Assembly: GCA_002841865.1 (NCBI GenBank)
Contig: PHBD01000006.1
Location: 103,883-167,882, forward strand
DNA length: 64,000 nt
Direction: 5' to 3'
DNA from: Deltaproteobacteria bacterium HGW-Deltaproteobacteria-19
Lineage (GTDB): Bacteria > Desulfobacterota > Syntrophia > Syntrophales > PHBD01
The translations under genes were made by a program, and so were the position numbers. This document shows positions 38,196-47,593 of this stretch, in pieces. Each line of letters starts with the position of its first letter. The first letter of the stretch is position 1. The notes beneath the pieces are model-generated. The model saw nothing but the letters and a program-made list of their open reading frames with translations. It was not told the origin of the DNA and ran no database searches.

Positions 38196-39443
38196 TCAGG
38201 GGGCCGCGGCGGCCCGATCATAGGCCAGGAGTGCCGAGGGGAAGGGCGTCAGGACCCGGCGGATGACCCCCTGGGTGTAGGAGATGGCCAGGCCGTAGTT
38301 CGTGATCGGGACGCCGGCCTCGTGGGCCTTGTGGAGACGGCTCAGCATCTCACGGCGGTTCAGCATGCAGGCGCCGCAGTGGATGACGAGCCGGTATTTG
38401 GAAAGATCCTGCGGATAGTCCCGTCCCGCCGAGACGTCCACCGCCAGCTCGCCGCCGACATACTGCCGGAGCCAGCGGGGGATCTTGACCCGGCCGATGT
38501 CGTCCTGGAGAGGATGGTGGGAGCAGGCCTCGGCGATGAGGACCGGATCCCCCGGGCGGAGGCGTTCGATGGCGGCCACTCCGGCGGCGGCCGTGGACAG
38601 GTCGCCTTTCTGGCGGGCCATGAGGATGGAGAAGGTCGTCAAGGGGACTGATGCCGGCGTGTCGCCGGAGACCTTGAGGATTGCCTGGGAGTCCGTCACC
38701 ACCAGGTCCGGCGGGCGGGACAGACGGGCCAGCATGGCCGCCAGCTCCCGCTCTTTCACCATCAGGGCCGCGGCGTCACTGTCCAGGGCGTCGCGGATTG
38801 TCTGGACCTGCGGCAGGATCAGCCGTCCCTTGGGGGCCTGTAGGTCGATGGGCACCACCAGCACGGCCAGGCCGCCCGGGGGCAGGAGGTCTCCCACCAG
38901 GGGCGGCGGCTCCAGGAAGTGATCCGGCGCCGTCTCCAGGAGGTGCCGCTTCACCGCCTCCAGGGCCGCTTCCCGGCCCGCCCCGTCCGTGCTGGAGACG
39001 GCCAGGACCCGCCCGGCCTTCTCCCGGAGCGAGGCGAGGAACGCCTCCGACGGTGCGCAGAGATCCGTCTTGTTCACCACCGGGATGACGGGGATCTTGT
39101 GGGCCTTCGCTTCCCCGAGCAGGTTATCCTCGAAGTCCGTCCATGCCTCCGCTTCCGTGACGAGGAGGATCGCGTCGGCCCGGTCGAGGATCCGCCGGGT
39201 CTTCTCCAGCCGCTTTGCCGACAGTTCCGTGATGTCGTCCAGGCCCGCCGTGTCGAGGAACAGGACGGGGCCGAGGGGCAAAAGCTCCGCCGCCTTCTCC
39301 ACCACGTCCGTCGTCGTTCCCGCCACGGGGGAGGTAATGGCCACCTCCTGGCCCAGCAGGTAGTTGAGGAGGCTCGACTTGCCCACGTTCGTGCGGCCGA
39401 AAAGGGCCACGTGAAGGCGGTTTCCCTTGGGGGTGGCGTCCAT
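38196..39443 (-). CDS. hydF: [FeFe]-hydrogenase maturation GTPase HydF
   Basis: HydF is the GTPase scaffold that carries the diiron precursor and delivers it to HydA. The GTPase domain has GRTNVGKS (16-23), DTAGLDD and NKTDLC. The C-terminal [4Fe-4S] site is given by AEACSHHPLQDD and HCGACMLNRREM. A central dimerisation domain follows the GTPase domain. The length (415 residues) is normal. It lies 2 nt after the aspA stop, so the two share a transcript. Confidence 0.95.
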   Translation of the reverse strand: MDATPKGNRLHVALFGRTNVGKSSLLNYLLGQEVAITSPVAGTTTDVVEKAAELLPLGPVLFLDTAGLDDITELSAKRLEKTRRILDRADAILLVTEAEAWTDFEDNLLGEAKAHKIPVIPVVNKTDLCAPSEAFLASLREKAGRVLAVSSTDGAGREAALEAVKRHLLETAPDHFLEPPPLVGDLLPPGGLAVLVVPIDLQAPKGRLILPQVQTIRDALDSDAAALMVKERELAAMLARLSRPPDLVVTDSQAILKVSGDTPASVPLTTFSILMARQKGDLSTAAAGVAAIERLRPGDPVLIAEACSHHPLQDDIGRVKIPRWLRQYVGGELAVDVSAGRDYPQDLSKYRLVIHCGACMLNRREMLSRLHKAHEAGVPITNYGLAISYTQGVIRRVLTPFPSALLAYDRAAAAP

Positions 39444-39445
39444 GG

Positions 39446-40846
39446 TCAGTTCTCTTTCCGGTATCCCAGGGCGGTGAGCGACCAGGGCGACAGGACCCGG
39501 TCGATCATCTCTTTTCCCAGTTTTTCCTCCAGGAAGGCCCGCATCGTCCGGCTCTCCGAAAGGCCCTGCCTCTCCAGTTCACGGTATTCCCGGATCAGCT
39601 CCGTGGCGCGCTCGTAGCCCAGGTGGGGCACCAGGGCCGTCACCAGCATGGGGCTCCGGTCGAAGGCCCTCCGGCAGGCCTCTTCATCCGCTTCAATGCC
39701 CCGGACGTGCTCCGCCAGGAGCGCATCGGCCCGCGCCAGGAGGTCCAGCGACTCCAGGAAGGCGTCCGCCGCCAGGGGCAGGAATTCACTGATCTGGCCG
39801 GTGCCTCGGCTCAGGGCGTCGGAGACGATCGCGTCGTTGGCGAAGACCTTGAGACCGACCTGGATCGCCGCCTCCGCCAGGACGGGGTTCACCTTGCCCG
39901 GCATGATGGACGAGCCCGCCTGGAGGTCCGGCAGGCGGATCTCTCCGAGAAGGTTCAGGAGGCGCAGGTCTCCGGCGATCTTGACGAGGTTGGCCGCGTG
40001 GGCCTTGAGGACGCCCGACACCTCCACGAAGGCGTCCGCGAAGGCCGTCTCGCCCGTCAGGTTCTCTCCCCGGGAGAGGCCCTGTCCCGTCGTCTCGCGG
40101 AGCTTCTCGATGACCAGGAAGATATAGTCCCGTGGGGCCGCGAGCCCCGTGCCCACGGCGGTTCCGCCGAGATTGACCACCCGTAGCCGCTCTTCCCCCT
40201 TGAAGGTGCGCCAGCGGTCCCGGGAAAGCGCCTCGGCGAAAGCGGCGAACTCCGCCCCCAGCGTCATGGGAACCGCCTCCTGCAGCTCCGTTCGTCCGAC
40301 CTTTACGATGGCGCCGAAGGCCTTTTCCTTCTCCTGGAAGGCCCCCTGGAGGTCCGCCGCGGCCCGGCTCAGGCTCCGCAGGCCGAAGATCCCGGCAACC
40401 TTCACGGCCGTGGGGTAGGTGTCGTTCGTGGACTGGTGGAGATTGACGTGCTCCAGGGGGTGGACAAGGGCGTAGTCGCCCTTCCGGCCCCCCAGGATCT
40501 CGATGGCCCGGTTGGCCAGGACCTCGTTGACGTTCATGTTCGTGGACGTCCCCGCCCCGCCCTGGAGGGCGTCCACGGGGAACTGGCCGGCAAGCCCGCC
40601 CGCCGCGACCTCGTCGCACGCCTGCTCGATGGCCCGGGCCCTCTCCGCATCCAGGTAACCCAGTTCGGCATTGGCCAGGCAGCAGGCCTTCTTGACCAGG
40701 GCGCAGGCCCGGATCAGCCCGGCGTTGACGCTCCTCCCGGAGAGGGGAAAGTTGCGGACCGCCCGGAGGGTGTGGATTCCCCAGTATGCGTCCGCCGGAA
40801 TCTCCAGATCGCCGAGAAGGTCTTTTTCGGTGCGTGTCGGGGTCAT
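39446..40846 (-). CDS. aspA: Aspartate ammonia-lyase
   Basis: Aspartase converts aspartate to fumarate and ammonia. The 466-residue sequence has the superfamily signature GSSIMPGKVNP, the substrate-binding QGGAGTSTNMNVNEVLANRA, HVNLHQSTNDTYPTAV and GRTELQEAVPMTLG. Fumarase C is the main alternative; the E/AYWGIHTLRAVRNFP start and QGGAGTSTNMN favour aspartase. Aspartase-like genes are repeatedly found with hyd maturation genes, where ammonia supply for the dithiomethylamine bridge has been suggested; that role is inference here. The promoter is at 40955-40983. Confidence 0.9.
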   Translation of the reverse strand: MTPTRTEKDLLGDLEIPADAYWGIHTLRAVRNFPLSGRSVNAGLIRACALVKKACCLANAELGYLDAERARAIEQACDEVAAGGLAGQFPVDALQGGAGTSTNMNVNEVLANRAIEILGGRKGDYALVHPLEHVNLHQSTNDTYPTAVKVAGIFGLRSLSRAAADLQGAFQEKEKAFGAIVKVGRTELQEAVPMTLGAEFAAFAEALSRDRWRTFKGEERLRVVNLGGTAVGTGLAAPRDYIFLVIEKLRETTGQGLSRGENLTGETAFADAFVEVSGVLKAHAANLVKIAGDLRLLNLLGEIRLPDLQAGSSIMPGKVNPVLAEAAIQVGLKVFANDAIVSDALSRGTGQISEFLPLAADAFLESLDLLARADALLAEHVRGIEADEEACRRAFDRSPMLVTALVPHLGYERATELIREYRELERQGLSESRTMRAFLEEKLGKEMIDRVLSPWSLTALGYRKEN

Positions 40847-40954
40847 CGGGTGTCCTCAAACGGGACGGCGTTCGTCTACGCTTTGCGTCTCCGCCGCCGG
40901 CGTCATCTCGTGCAGACTGGCGAAGTCCGCTGCAGGGTCATGGGTCGCCCGTCG

Positions 40955-40983
40955 TTTATATACGAGCGCCCCGCCGCTGTCGA
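40955..40983 (-). promoter_or_regulatory. Promoter of aspA-hydF
   Basis: On the minus strand TCGACA (40978-40983), a 17-nt spacer and TATAAA (40955-40960) lie about 110 nt ahead of the aspA start. The leader between them is GC-rich and hairpin-prone, but no terminator was seen in it. Confidence 0.6.
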
Positions 40984-41050
40984 GGGGGGAATCGACCCGG
41001 AATGATGAACGGAATCGGTGCAGGAGCCGAAGGATGCTGCAGCCGCAGAC

Positions 41051-43081
41051 CTACCGGTAGATCGGCACGCGCATCCGCTCGATCTTCATCTGCTGCTGGG
41101 CGCCGAAGACGTCCGGGCTGCCGGGCGTGCCGGAGATCCGGTCCCGGTAGCGGGAGATCTTGACGGCGAAGCATGGGTCGGCGCGGAAGGTCCCCATGAT
41201 GCGGTCTTCCGGCACGCCGAGCGTTTTCGCGATCTCCCCCTTCGTGAAGGCGTTCGACCGGAGGGCCTGCCGGTACTCTTCCTCCGATTTGAAAAAGACG
41301 TCGTAGGTGATCGTGTTGATCCCCGCATCCTTTGAGCGCAGGACCTGGATCATGTCGAGGAGCGGCCGGGATTCGACGGGCTCTCCCGAATGCGCCACCG
41401 GCTCGATGGCGTCCACGCTGCGGTCGTCCAGGCTGCCGGGATAGTCCGTGAGGCCGATCGGCGAGTACGCGGGCCGCATCTCCCGGACCGGGCTCCAGTC
41501 CCGGCCGTTTGCTTCGTACAGACGGATTGGGAACAGGTGCTCCCGGATCGCCTCCTCATTGTTCCAGAGGTGAAAGACGCTCCAGGCATAGCTGTCGGCT
41601 CCTTCCAGGCGGAGGAAGGACGGACGGCCCGGATCGAGGTATGCCTCCGCCTGCTTCAGGTCCTCTTCGTGCCGCCTTGCGGCCTCTTCGGCGGTCTCCG
41701 CAACGGTCTCCAGGAACAGCAGCGGATGCTCCGGGCCGGCGATGATGAAATCGACGGTGCATCCGGCATAGATGTCCGGGTACTCCTCCTGGGCGAGGGC
41801 CAGGATCTTCCGGAAAATGTCTTCCCTCTGCTCGATGAAGCGCGGCTCCCTCGTTCCGGCCAGAACAAGGGCGGTGCATGCGCCATCCGCTTCCCGGAAG
41901 ACAACCTCGCTGGGCGACATGGGGAACGCCAGATTGCCCGCCGTCGTGATGCGGCCGGGATACCCGAAGTGCAGCATGAAGCCCTTCAGGACCGTGGAAA
42001 GCGCCTCGACGCCATCCCTGTCGGTTCCGCTGACCTTGAGCAGGATGCCGATCTCCTGTTCTCCCGGGAGGAGGCGGCTTCGCTCCACGGCGTTGAGGCC
42101 GTAGACAAGGTGGCGGTCGAGAAAGGGATCGCTGGAGAGGGCGGCTTCTCCTTTCAGGGGCAGGAAAGAGACCAGCCGCTTCCCGATTTCCCGGCTGCCC
42201 TCGATTTTCACGGTCAGCGGGCTGTGTGCGAAGGCGGCGTTCCGGATCCCGGCGGTCCGGTCGCTGTCGTTGAAATACTCCGTCCGCTGCATGACCAGGA
42301 CGCCCTCGGGGTAATACTGCAGGCAGGGGTGGCTCTCCTCGTACAGCGCGTGGGCGGCGACGGAATAGACCGTGGCCTTCCGCTCGGGGTTCGGGGGGAT
42401 GAAGACGACGCTCCCGTCATCCCGGAACTCCGCGATCAGGTAGTCGCTGGCCGAGCCGGGATCGCAGGCGATGGCGCCACATTCCAGGATGTGGGCCGCC
42501 TGGAAGGCCAGGCCCGGGTCGATCCCGCGCCGGACAGGGTCCGCGGCGAAGATGGACACGTCGCAGGAGCGTCCGCAGAGAACGATCTGCGCCCCCGCGT
42601 CGAGGGCGGTGATGTACGGGGCGATGCCCATCTGGGCGACCAGCCGGCTGTTCCGGACGTCGTCTTCGGCCAGCGCCGGCATGGACCCCAGGGGCCGCAG
42701 CTCGTCGATGCGGCCGATCAGCAGCCCGTTGTCCACGTGCCCGTCCACGACGGCCACCCGGAGGCCCCTCGCGTTCTCCTCCTCGAAGATCTCCCGGATG
42801 AGCTCCAGCATGAAGGCCAGGTGGGGCTCGTCGCCGGCGAGGCCGAGGCTGCCGATGAGGAGCGGACAGTTCATCCGGAGGGCTGCCCGGAGGAGCAGGG
42901 TGAAGTCCCGCTTCAGGGAGGCCGGCTTCATGTAGGATTTCCCCGTCCCCAGGTAATAGGGGCCCGGGTCCATGGAGCCCGCGTCGGCCCCGATGAGATC
43001 GATCTTCATCTTCATGGCTTCTTCCCAGGAGGATTCGGGGCAGCTGTAGCCCAACTTGGATGCCAGGATGCGGTAGCTCAT
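41051..43081 (-). CDS. AtuA-family (DUF1446) protein fused to DUF4387
   Basis: Residues 1 to about 450 match the acyclic terpene utilization AtuA/DUF1446 family (IDLIGADAGSMDPGPYYLG, VVDGHVDNGLLIGRI, GAQIVLCGRSCDVSIFAA). The last hundred residues match DUF4387 (INTITYDVFFKSEEEYRQAL, IMGTFRADPCFAVKISRYRD), which is usually a separate small gene next to AtuA. The 676-residue fusion has no membrane segment. AtuA is needed for citronellol/geraniol breakdown in Pseudomonas, but its reaction is unknown and no other atu or liu gene is nearby, so a role in terpene use is not supported. GGAG precedes ATG 43081. Confidence 0.85.
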   Translation of the reverse strand: MSYRILASKLGYSCPESSWEEAMKMKIDLIGADAGSMDPGPYYLGTGKSYMKPASLKRDFTLLLRAALRMNCPLLIGSLGLAGDEPHLAFMLELIREIFEEENARGLRVAVVDGHVDNGLLIGRIDELRPLGSMPALAEDDVRNSRLVAQMGIAPYITALDAGAQIVLCGRSCDVSIFAADPVRRGIDPGLAFQAAHILECGAIACDPGSASDYLIAEFRDDGSVVFIPPNPERKATVYSVAAHALYEESHPCLQYYPEGVLVMQRTEYFNDSDRTAGIRNAAFAHSPLTVKIEGSREIGKRLVSFLPLKGEAALSSDPFLDRHLVYGLNAVERSRLLPGEQEIGILLKVSGTDRDGVEALSTVLKGFMLHFGYPGRITTAGNLAFPMSPSEVVFREADGACTALVLAGTREPRFIEQREDIFRKILALAQEEYPDIYAGCTVDFIIAGPEHPLLFLETVAETAEEAARRHEEDLKQAEAYLDPGRPSFLRLEGADSYAWSVFHLWNNEEAIREHLFPIRLYEANGRDWSPVREMRPAYSPIGLTDYPGSLDDRSVDAIEPVAHSGEPVESRPLLDMIQVLRSKDAGINTITYDVFFKSEEEYRQALRSNAFTKGEIAKTLGVPEDRIMGTFRADPCFAVKISRYRDRISGTPGSPDVFGAQQQMKIERMRVPIYR

Positions 43082-43206
43082 GATGTCTCCTTTCGTTTCC
43101 CGGTGGCTTGGGTGGATTCACCGTCTATTTTGTCCGAAGGTCCGGCGGGCGGCTGAAAACGGGTCGCCGCTCTTTTTCGAAACGCGGCATGAAGGTCAGG
43201 GATCAC

Positions 43207-43235
43207 GATATAGGACCGTTTGGCGGATTGCGCAA
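43207..43235 (-). promoter_or_regulatory. Possible promoter of the AtuA-type gene
   Basis: On the minus strand TTGCGC (43230-43235), a 17-nt spacer and TATATC (43207-43212) lie about 130 nt ahead of ATG 43081, inside the 220-nt gap after galE. The -35 is poor, so this is tentative; it would let the gene be expressed separately from the sugar operon. Confidence 0.45.
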
Positions 43236-43301
43236 CGGGTTTGCGTTCGGGTGTCTCGATGCGCGAGTGGTGTGAAGGAAGCGACCACCGCCCCGAAGAC
43301 A

Positions 43302-44285
43302 TCAGGCATCCCCGTAGCCCATCGGATGGGCCTGCCGCCAGAGCCAGGCGCTCTCGATGATGTCCTCCAGGGCGGGGCGCTTCGGCTCCCAGCCCAGCTC
43401 CCTGCGGATTCTTTCGCTCCCGGCCACGAGGATTGCGGGGTCGCCCGGGCGGCGGGGTTCCTCCACAACGGGGACGGGGTGGCCCGTCACGAGGCGGGCG
43501 GCCTCGATGACCTGCCGGACGGAATATCCCTGGCCGTTGCCCAGGTTGTAGCGCAGTGAGCGCCTGCTTTCCAGGGTCTCCAGGGCCAGGAGGTGTGCGG
43601 TGGCCAGATCCTCGACATGGATGTAGTCCCGGATGCAGGTTCCGTCCGGAGTCGGATAGTCCGTCCCGAAGACCTTGATGTGGGGACGCTTTTCCAGGGC
43701 CGTGTCCAGCACCAGAGGGATCAGGTGGGTCTCGGGGTGATGGTCTTCCCCAAGGCGGTCGGAACAGCCGGCGGCATTGAAGTAGCGAAGGGCGGCATAG
43801 CTCAGCCCCCGGTGACGGTTCAGCCAGTCCAGGGTCTGCTCCACCATGAGCTTGGCCTGGCCGTAGGCGTTGGTCGGCCGTTGGGGATGGGCTTCATCGA
43901 TGGGAATGTATTGCGGCTCGCCATAGGTGGCGGCGGTGGAGCTGAAGACGAATTTCCCGATCCCCGCCCGGAGCATCGCCTCCAGGAGGATCATGGTCCG
44001 GGCCGTGTTGTTGACAAAAAATCTCTCCGGGAAGGCCATGGATTCGCCGGCCTCGATATAGGCCGCGAAATGCATCACCGCATCCACCCACCCCTCGCCG
44101 AAGATCCGTGACAGAAGGGCTGCGTCGCCGCAGTCTCCCCGGACGAAGGCCGCCTCGGGGTTTACTGCGATCCGGTGGCCCTTCTCAAGAGTGTCCAGAA
44201 CGGTGACCCGGTGCCCTCCCCGGATCAGCAGGTCGACGACATGGCTCCCGATGAATCCGGCTCCGCCGGTGACGAGAATGTGCAT
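43302..44285 (-). CDS. galE: UDP-glucose 4-epimerase
   Basis: GalE interconverts UDP-galactose and UDP-glucose in the Leloir pathway. It is an extended short-chain dehydrogenase of 327 residues with the NAD loop GGAGFIGSH, the catalytic SSTAATYG and YGQAK motifs, and [10 protein letters not shown]. The start at ATG 44285 overlaps the end of galT by 61 nt. It is the last gene of the importer-galK-galT-galE series before the AtuA-type gene. Confidence 0.95.
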   Translation of the reverse strand: MHILVTGGAGFIGSHVVDLLIRGGHRVTVLDTLEKGHRIAVNPEAAFVRGDCGDAALLSRIFGEGWVDAVMHFAAYIEAGESMAFPERFFVNNTARTMILLEAMLRAGIGKFVFSSTAATYGEPQYIPIDEAHPQRPTNAYGQAKLMVEQTLDWLNRHRGLSYAALRYFNAAGCSDRLGEDHHPETHLIPLVLDTALEKRPHIKVFGTDYPTPDGTCIRDYIHVEDLATAHLLALETLESRRSLRYNLGNGQGYSVRQVIEAARLVTGHPVPVVEEPRRPGDPAILVAGSERIRRELGWEPKRPALEDIIESAWLWRQAHPMGYGDA

Positions 44286-45343
44286 TCGGATCTCCCGGTG
44301 TAATCCTGCCGCTGCTTATAGTGAACCTCGGAGCATTCCCGAAGCCTGGCCGCAGCCTGCTCCGCCGTCATGTCGCGCCCGGGCATGCCGAGCATTTCAA
44401 AGCCCACCATGAATTTCCGAACCGTGGCGCTCCTCATGAGAGGTGGATAGAAATGAAGGTGGAGCACCCATTCGGGGTGTTCCTCGCCGTCGAAAGGCGC
44501 CTGGTGAAAACCCATGCTGTAGGGGAAGCTGATTTCGAAAAGGTTGTCGTAGCGGGTGGTCAGGCGCTTGAGGAGATCCGCCAGGGCCAGCCGTTCCGCC
44601 GCCTCCAGTTCCGGCAGGCGAGACACGGAGCGGCGGGGGATGAGCAGCGTCTCGAAGGGCCAAAGCGCCCAGAAGGGCACCAGGGCCGTCCAGTGCTCGT
44701 TTCCCGCCACGAGGCGCACGCCGGCGGTCTTTTCCTGGATCAGCACGTCCAGCAGCAGGGGACGGCCGTGCGTCTGAAAATAATCTTGCTGGCTGAACAA
44801 CTCCTTGGCGGGTTCCGTGGGAATGTGCTCCGTGGCCCAGATCTGGCTGTGGGGATGGGGATTGGAACAACCCATGATTTCGCCCTTGTTCTCGAAGATC
44901 TGGACGTAACGGATGTACTCCCGCGCGCCCAGGGCGGTGGATTCCCCGGACCAGGCGGCGATGACGGAGTCGATTTCCGCGACGCCGAGTTCCGGCAGGC
45001 TGAGATCGTGGCGGGGGGAAAAACACACGACCCGGCAGACTCCCCCTTCCGCCTCCGCCGACAGCAGGCCGTATTCGTACCGTTCGGGCCTTCGGTGCAG
45101 CCTGGGCAGAAGGGCCGCAAAGTCGTTGTCGAAGGCGAAGGTCCCTTCGTAGGGCGGATTCATGAGGCCTCCCGCCCGGGAGTTGCCGGGGCAGAGATAG
45201 CAATCCGGATCGTAGGCCGGGCGGCCGGCCTCGGGAGTTCGCTCCCGGAGTCCCTGCCAGGGGCGCTGATTGCGATTGGGACTCACCAGGACGTATTCGC
45301 CGGTCAGGACGTTGAATCGGCGATGGGAACGGTCAGAGAACAT
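44225..45343 (-). CDS. galT: Galactose-1-phosphate uridylyltransferase
   Basis: GalT swaps UMP between UDP-glucose and galactose 1-phosphate. The histidine-triad-type active site is [11 protein letters not shown], and CYLCPGN near the N terminus supplies zinc-ligand cysteines; the C-terminal [11 protein letters not shown] is also typical. The 372-residue product runs about 20 residues past the usual end because it reads through 61 nt into galE in another frame, giving a Ser-rich tail. Its ATG shares one base with the galK stop (TGATG), implying coupling. Confidence 0.95.
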   Translation of the reverse strand: MFSDRSHRRFNVLTGEYVLVSPNRNQRPWQGLRERTPEAGRPAYDPDCYLCPGNSRAGGLMNPPYEGTFAFDNDFAALLPRLHRRPERYEYGLLSAEAEGGVCRVVCFSPRHDLSLPELGVAEIDSVIAAWSGESTALGAREYIRYVQIFENKGEIMGCSNPHPHSQIWATEHIPTEPAKELFSQQDYFQTHGRPLLLDVLIQEKTAGVRLVAGNEHWTALVPFWALWPFETLLIPRRSVSRLPELEAAERLALADLLKRLTTRYDNLFEISFPYSMGFHQAPFDGEEHPEWVLHLHFYPPLMRSATVRKFMVGFEMLGMPGRDMTAEQAAARLRECSEVHYKQRQDYTGRSECTFSSPAEPDSSGAMSSTC

Positions 45344-46560
45344 CAGGTTTCCTCCGTTGTGCCGTCGTCAATGCAGCAGATGTGCATGACGGGAGATTTT
45401 CCCAGGCGGTCGCGAAAAACGGCCGCCATGGTCTCCCGGAAACGGTCCAGGGCGGTTTCTTCCACCAGGTTGATCGTGCAGCCGCCGAAACCGCCGCCCA
45501 TCATGCGGCTCCCCAGGACGCCGGGCACATCCATGGCTGCCTCTGCCAGGATGTCGAGTTCCGGGCAGGATACCTCGTAGTCATCCCGCAGCCCTGCATG
45601 GGTGGCGTTCATGAGGGCCCCGACGGTTTTCAGGTCGTCCCTTTGCAAAGCCTCGCAGGCCTCGAGTACACGACGGTTCTCCCCCACGACGTAGCGGCAC
45701 CGGCGGTATAAAAGATGATCCATGCGATCCAGGTGATCACGGACTGCCTCCACCATGTCCGGAGTGGCGTCCCGGAGGCTCCATACTTCCGGATATGCTT
45801 CGGCCAGCACGGTCACACCCACCTCGCACTCTGCATGGCGCACGTTGTACTCACTGTTCCAGAGGCTTCGCTGTACCTGCGAATCGCAGAGCACAATCCG
45901 TATGTCCGGCCGCGTGAATGGCACATGTTCGAAGTCGTGGGTCCGGCAGTCCAGGCGGATCAGGTGATCCTTCCTGCCGAGCAGGGCGGCGAACGGATCC
46001 ATGATTCCGCAGTCCACGCCCACAAATCGGTTTTCCGCCCGCTGGCAGAGACCGGCCAGGGCCACGGGATCCATACGCAAACCGAAAAGGGTGTTGAGGG
46101 CGAAGGCAAGGCCGCATTCAAGGGCGGCGGAGGAGGACATTCCACTGGCGATGGGGATGTCTCCCCCGAAGGTGCAGTCCACTCCGGGGACTGCATTTTT
46201 ACCTTCTGCGGCCAGCTGGGCGTAGATTCCCAGCAGGTAATTGGCCCATCGGGTCTCGGACCGGGAGAGTTTGTCCAGGTTTACGATCAGGGAGTCATTC
46301 AGGTCCACGCTGCAGAAACGGCAGAAGCGGTCCCGGCGGGGGCTCACGGCAAACCAGATGGCCCGGTCCACAGCGCCGGGGAGCGCGAAGCCCAGGTTAT
46401 AGTCCGTATGCTCACCGATGAGGTTCACGCGGCCGGGGCTGCGAACCACAAGGGACGGTTCGCCGAAGTGGCGGCGGAAGGCCTCGCGAATTCGCCCGGG
46501 TTGATCCCCGGCGGCCATGGATGGGTGATTCCAGGGAGAGTGGGCCTGAAGCTCCATCAC
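45343..46560 (-). CDS. galK: Galactokinase
   Basis: GalK phosphorylates galactose at C1. The 405-residue GHMP kinase has the sugar signature [13 protein letters not shown], the ATP loop [13 protein letters not shown] and the C-terminal [13 protein letters not shown]. Its start overlaps the permease stop (ATGA-type overlap at 46557-46560), so import and phosphorylation are cotranslated. A second Met follows directly, and either could initiate. Confidence 0.95.
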   Translation of the reverse strand: MMELQAHSPWNHPSMAAGDQPGRIREAFRRHFGEPSLVVRSPGRVNLIGEHTDYNLGFALPGAVDRAIWFAVSPRRDRFCRFCSVDLNDSLIVNLDKLSRSETRWANYLLGIYAQLAAEGKNAVPGVDCTFGGDIPIASGMSSSAALECGLAFALNTLFGLRMDPVALAGLCQRAENRFVGVDCGIMDPFAALLGRKDHLIRLDCRTHDFEHVPFTRPDIRIVLCDSQVQRSLWNSEYNVRHAECEVGVTVLAEAYPEVWSLRDATPDMVEAVRDHLDRMDHLLYRRCRYVVGENRRVLEACEALQRDDLKTVGALMNATHAGLRDDYEVSCPELDILAEAAMDVPGVLGSRMMGGGFGGCTINLVEETALDRFRETMAAVFRDRLGKSPVMHICCIDDGTTEET

Positions 46561-47576
46561 CGCATCACCGCCGACTGATTGCGTTGCTTGAACTGATCCA
46601 GAAGGACGGCGATGATCAGGATGGCGCCCCGGACGACATATTGGTAAAAGGTCTCTACGTTCAAGAGATTGAGAACGTTCTGGACCGTTCCCATGATCAG
46701 GACGCCTGCCAGAAGGCCTTCGATGGTGGCGATGCCGCCCAGAAGGGAAACGCCTCCTAGAACGCAGGCCGCGATCACGTCCAGCTCCAGCCCCAGGCCG
46801 ACGTTGGGCTGTCCGCTCGTCATGCGGGACGACAGGATGACTCCGGCGATTCCGCAGACGAACCCCTGCAGGGTGAACGCCGTGTTTTTCATCAGGGAGA
46901 CGTTGATTCCCGCCAGGCGGGACGCTTCCTTGTTGCCGCCGATGGCCAGGATGTTCTTCCCGTAGGACGTGCTGTTCAGCAGGATTCCGAACACGATGAA
47001 AATCAGGATGGTGATCCAGATGGGGTTTGGAATCCCGAAAACCGACTCGTTGCCCAGGGCAAAGAATTCCGGGATGGTGATGCCGATTGCGATGCCGTCG
47101 GAAACGATCATGGCTCCGCCCCGGACGATCTGCATGGTCGCCAGGGTGCAGATCAGGGGGTTCAGGTTGAAGACGGCGATCAATGTACCGTTCAGCAGGC
47201 CCACGGCCCCCCCGCCGATCACTCCCGCCAGGGCGCCGATATAGACGTCGCCGGTCTGGTTGATGACCGTGGCGGCGATGATGCCGGAAAACGCAACAAT
47301 GGAGCCGACGGAGAGATCCAGGTCACCGGAGGCGAGAATGAACATCATGGTGCAGGCGATCATGCCGATCGTCGTGATGGAAAGGGCCAGGCCGATCATG
47401 TTGCGCAGCGTGAAAAAGTAAGGCACGAACACCGAGCACGCGATGAACATGACGACATAGACCACCACCATTCCGGAATTCGCCCAGATGTTCTGCAGAA
47501 ACCGGTTGATCCGCAACTTCTTCAAATCCCATGCGGCCGCCGCTGATTCCGCCTGTTGTTCAACGATTCTGTTCAT
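46557..47576 (-). CDS. araH: Sugar ABC transporter permease, AraH-like
   Basis: The inner-membrane permease of a CUT2-type sugar importer, 339 residues with about eight to ten spans. ILASGDLDLSVGSIVAFSG, LICTLATMQIVRGGAM, NILAIGGNKEASRLAGI and SSRMTSGQP are CUT2 permease motifs, and the whole sequence aligns from memory better with E. coli AraH than with MglC. The adjacent binding protein is also AraF-like. Given the cotranslated galK, galactose is a likely cargo; E. coli AraF binds both L-arabinose and galactose. The symbol reflects family resemblance, not proven substrate. Confidence 0.85.
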   Translation of the reverse strand: MNRIVEQQAESAAAAWDLKKLRINRFLQNIWANSGMVVVYVVMFIACSVFVPYFFTLRNMIGLALSITTIGMIACTMMFILASGDLDLSVGSIVAFSGIIAATVINQTGDVYIGALAGVIGGGAVGLLNGTLIAVFNLNPLICTLATMQIVRGGAMIVSDGIAIGITIPEFFALGNESVFGIPNPIWITILIFIVFGILLNSTSYGKNILAIGGNKEASRLAGINVSLMKNTAFTLQGFVCGIAGVILSSRMTSGQPNVGLGLELDVIAACVLGGVSLLGGIATIEGLLAGVLIMGTVQNVLNLLNVETFYQYVVRGAILIIAVLLDQFKQRNQSAVMR

Positions 47577-47593
47577 AAAGCGAATAACCTCGA

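Noticed and set aside
40850-40950. GACGCAAAGC in the aspA leader as part of a c-di-GMP riboswitch.
   Set aside because: Only this short string matches; none of the helices or the tetraloop receptor region of the class is present.
43078-43302. A 74-codon minus-strand frame that exactly bridges galE and the AtuA-type gene, with TGATG and ATGA overlaps at its two ends.
   Set aside because: It has no ribosome site, a composition unlike its neighbours and no recognisable motif, and the same stretch contains a plausible promoter for the next gene.
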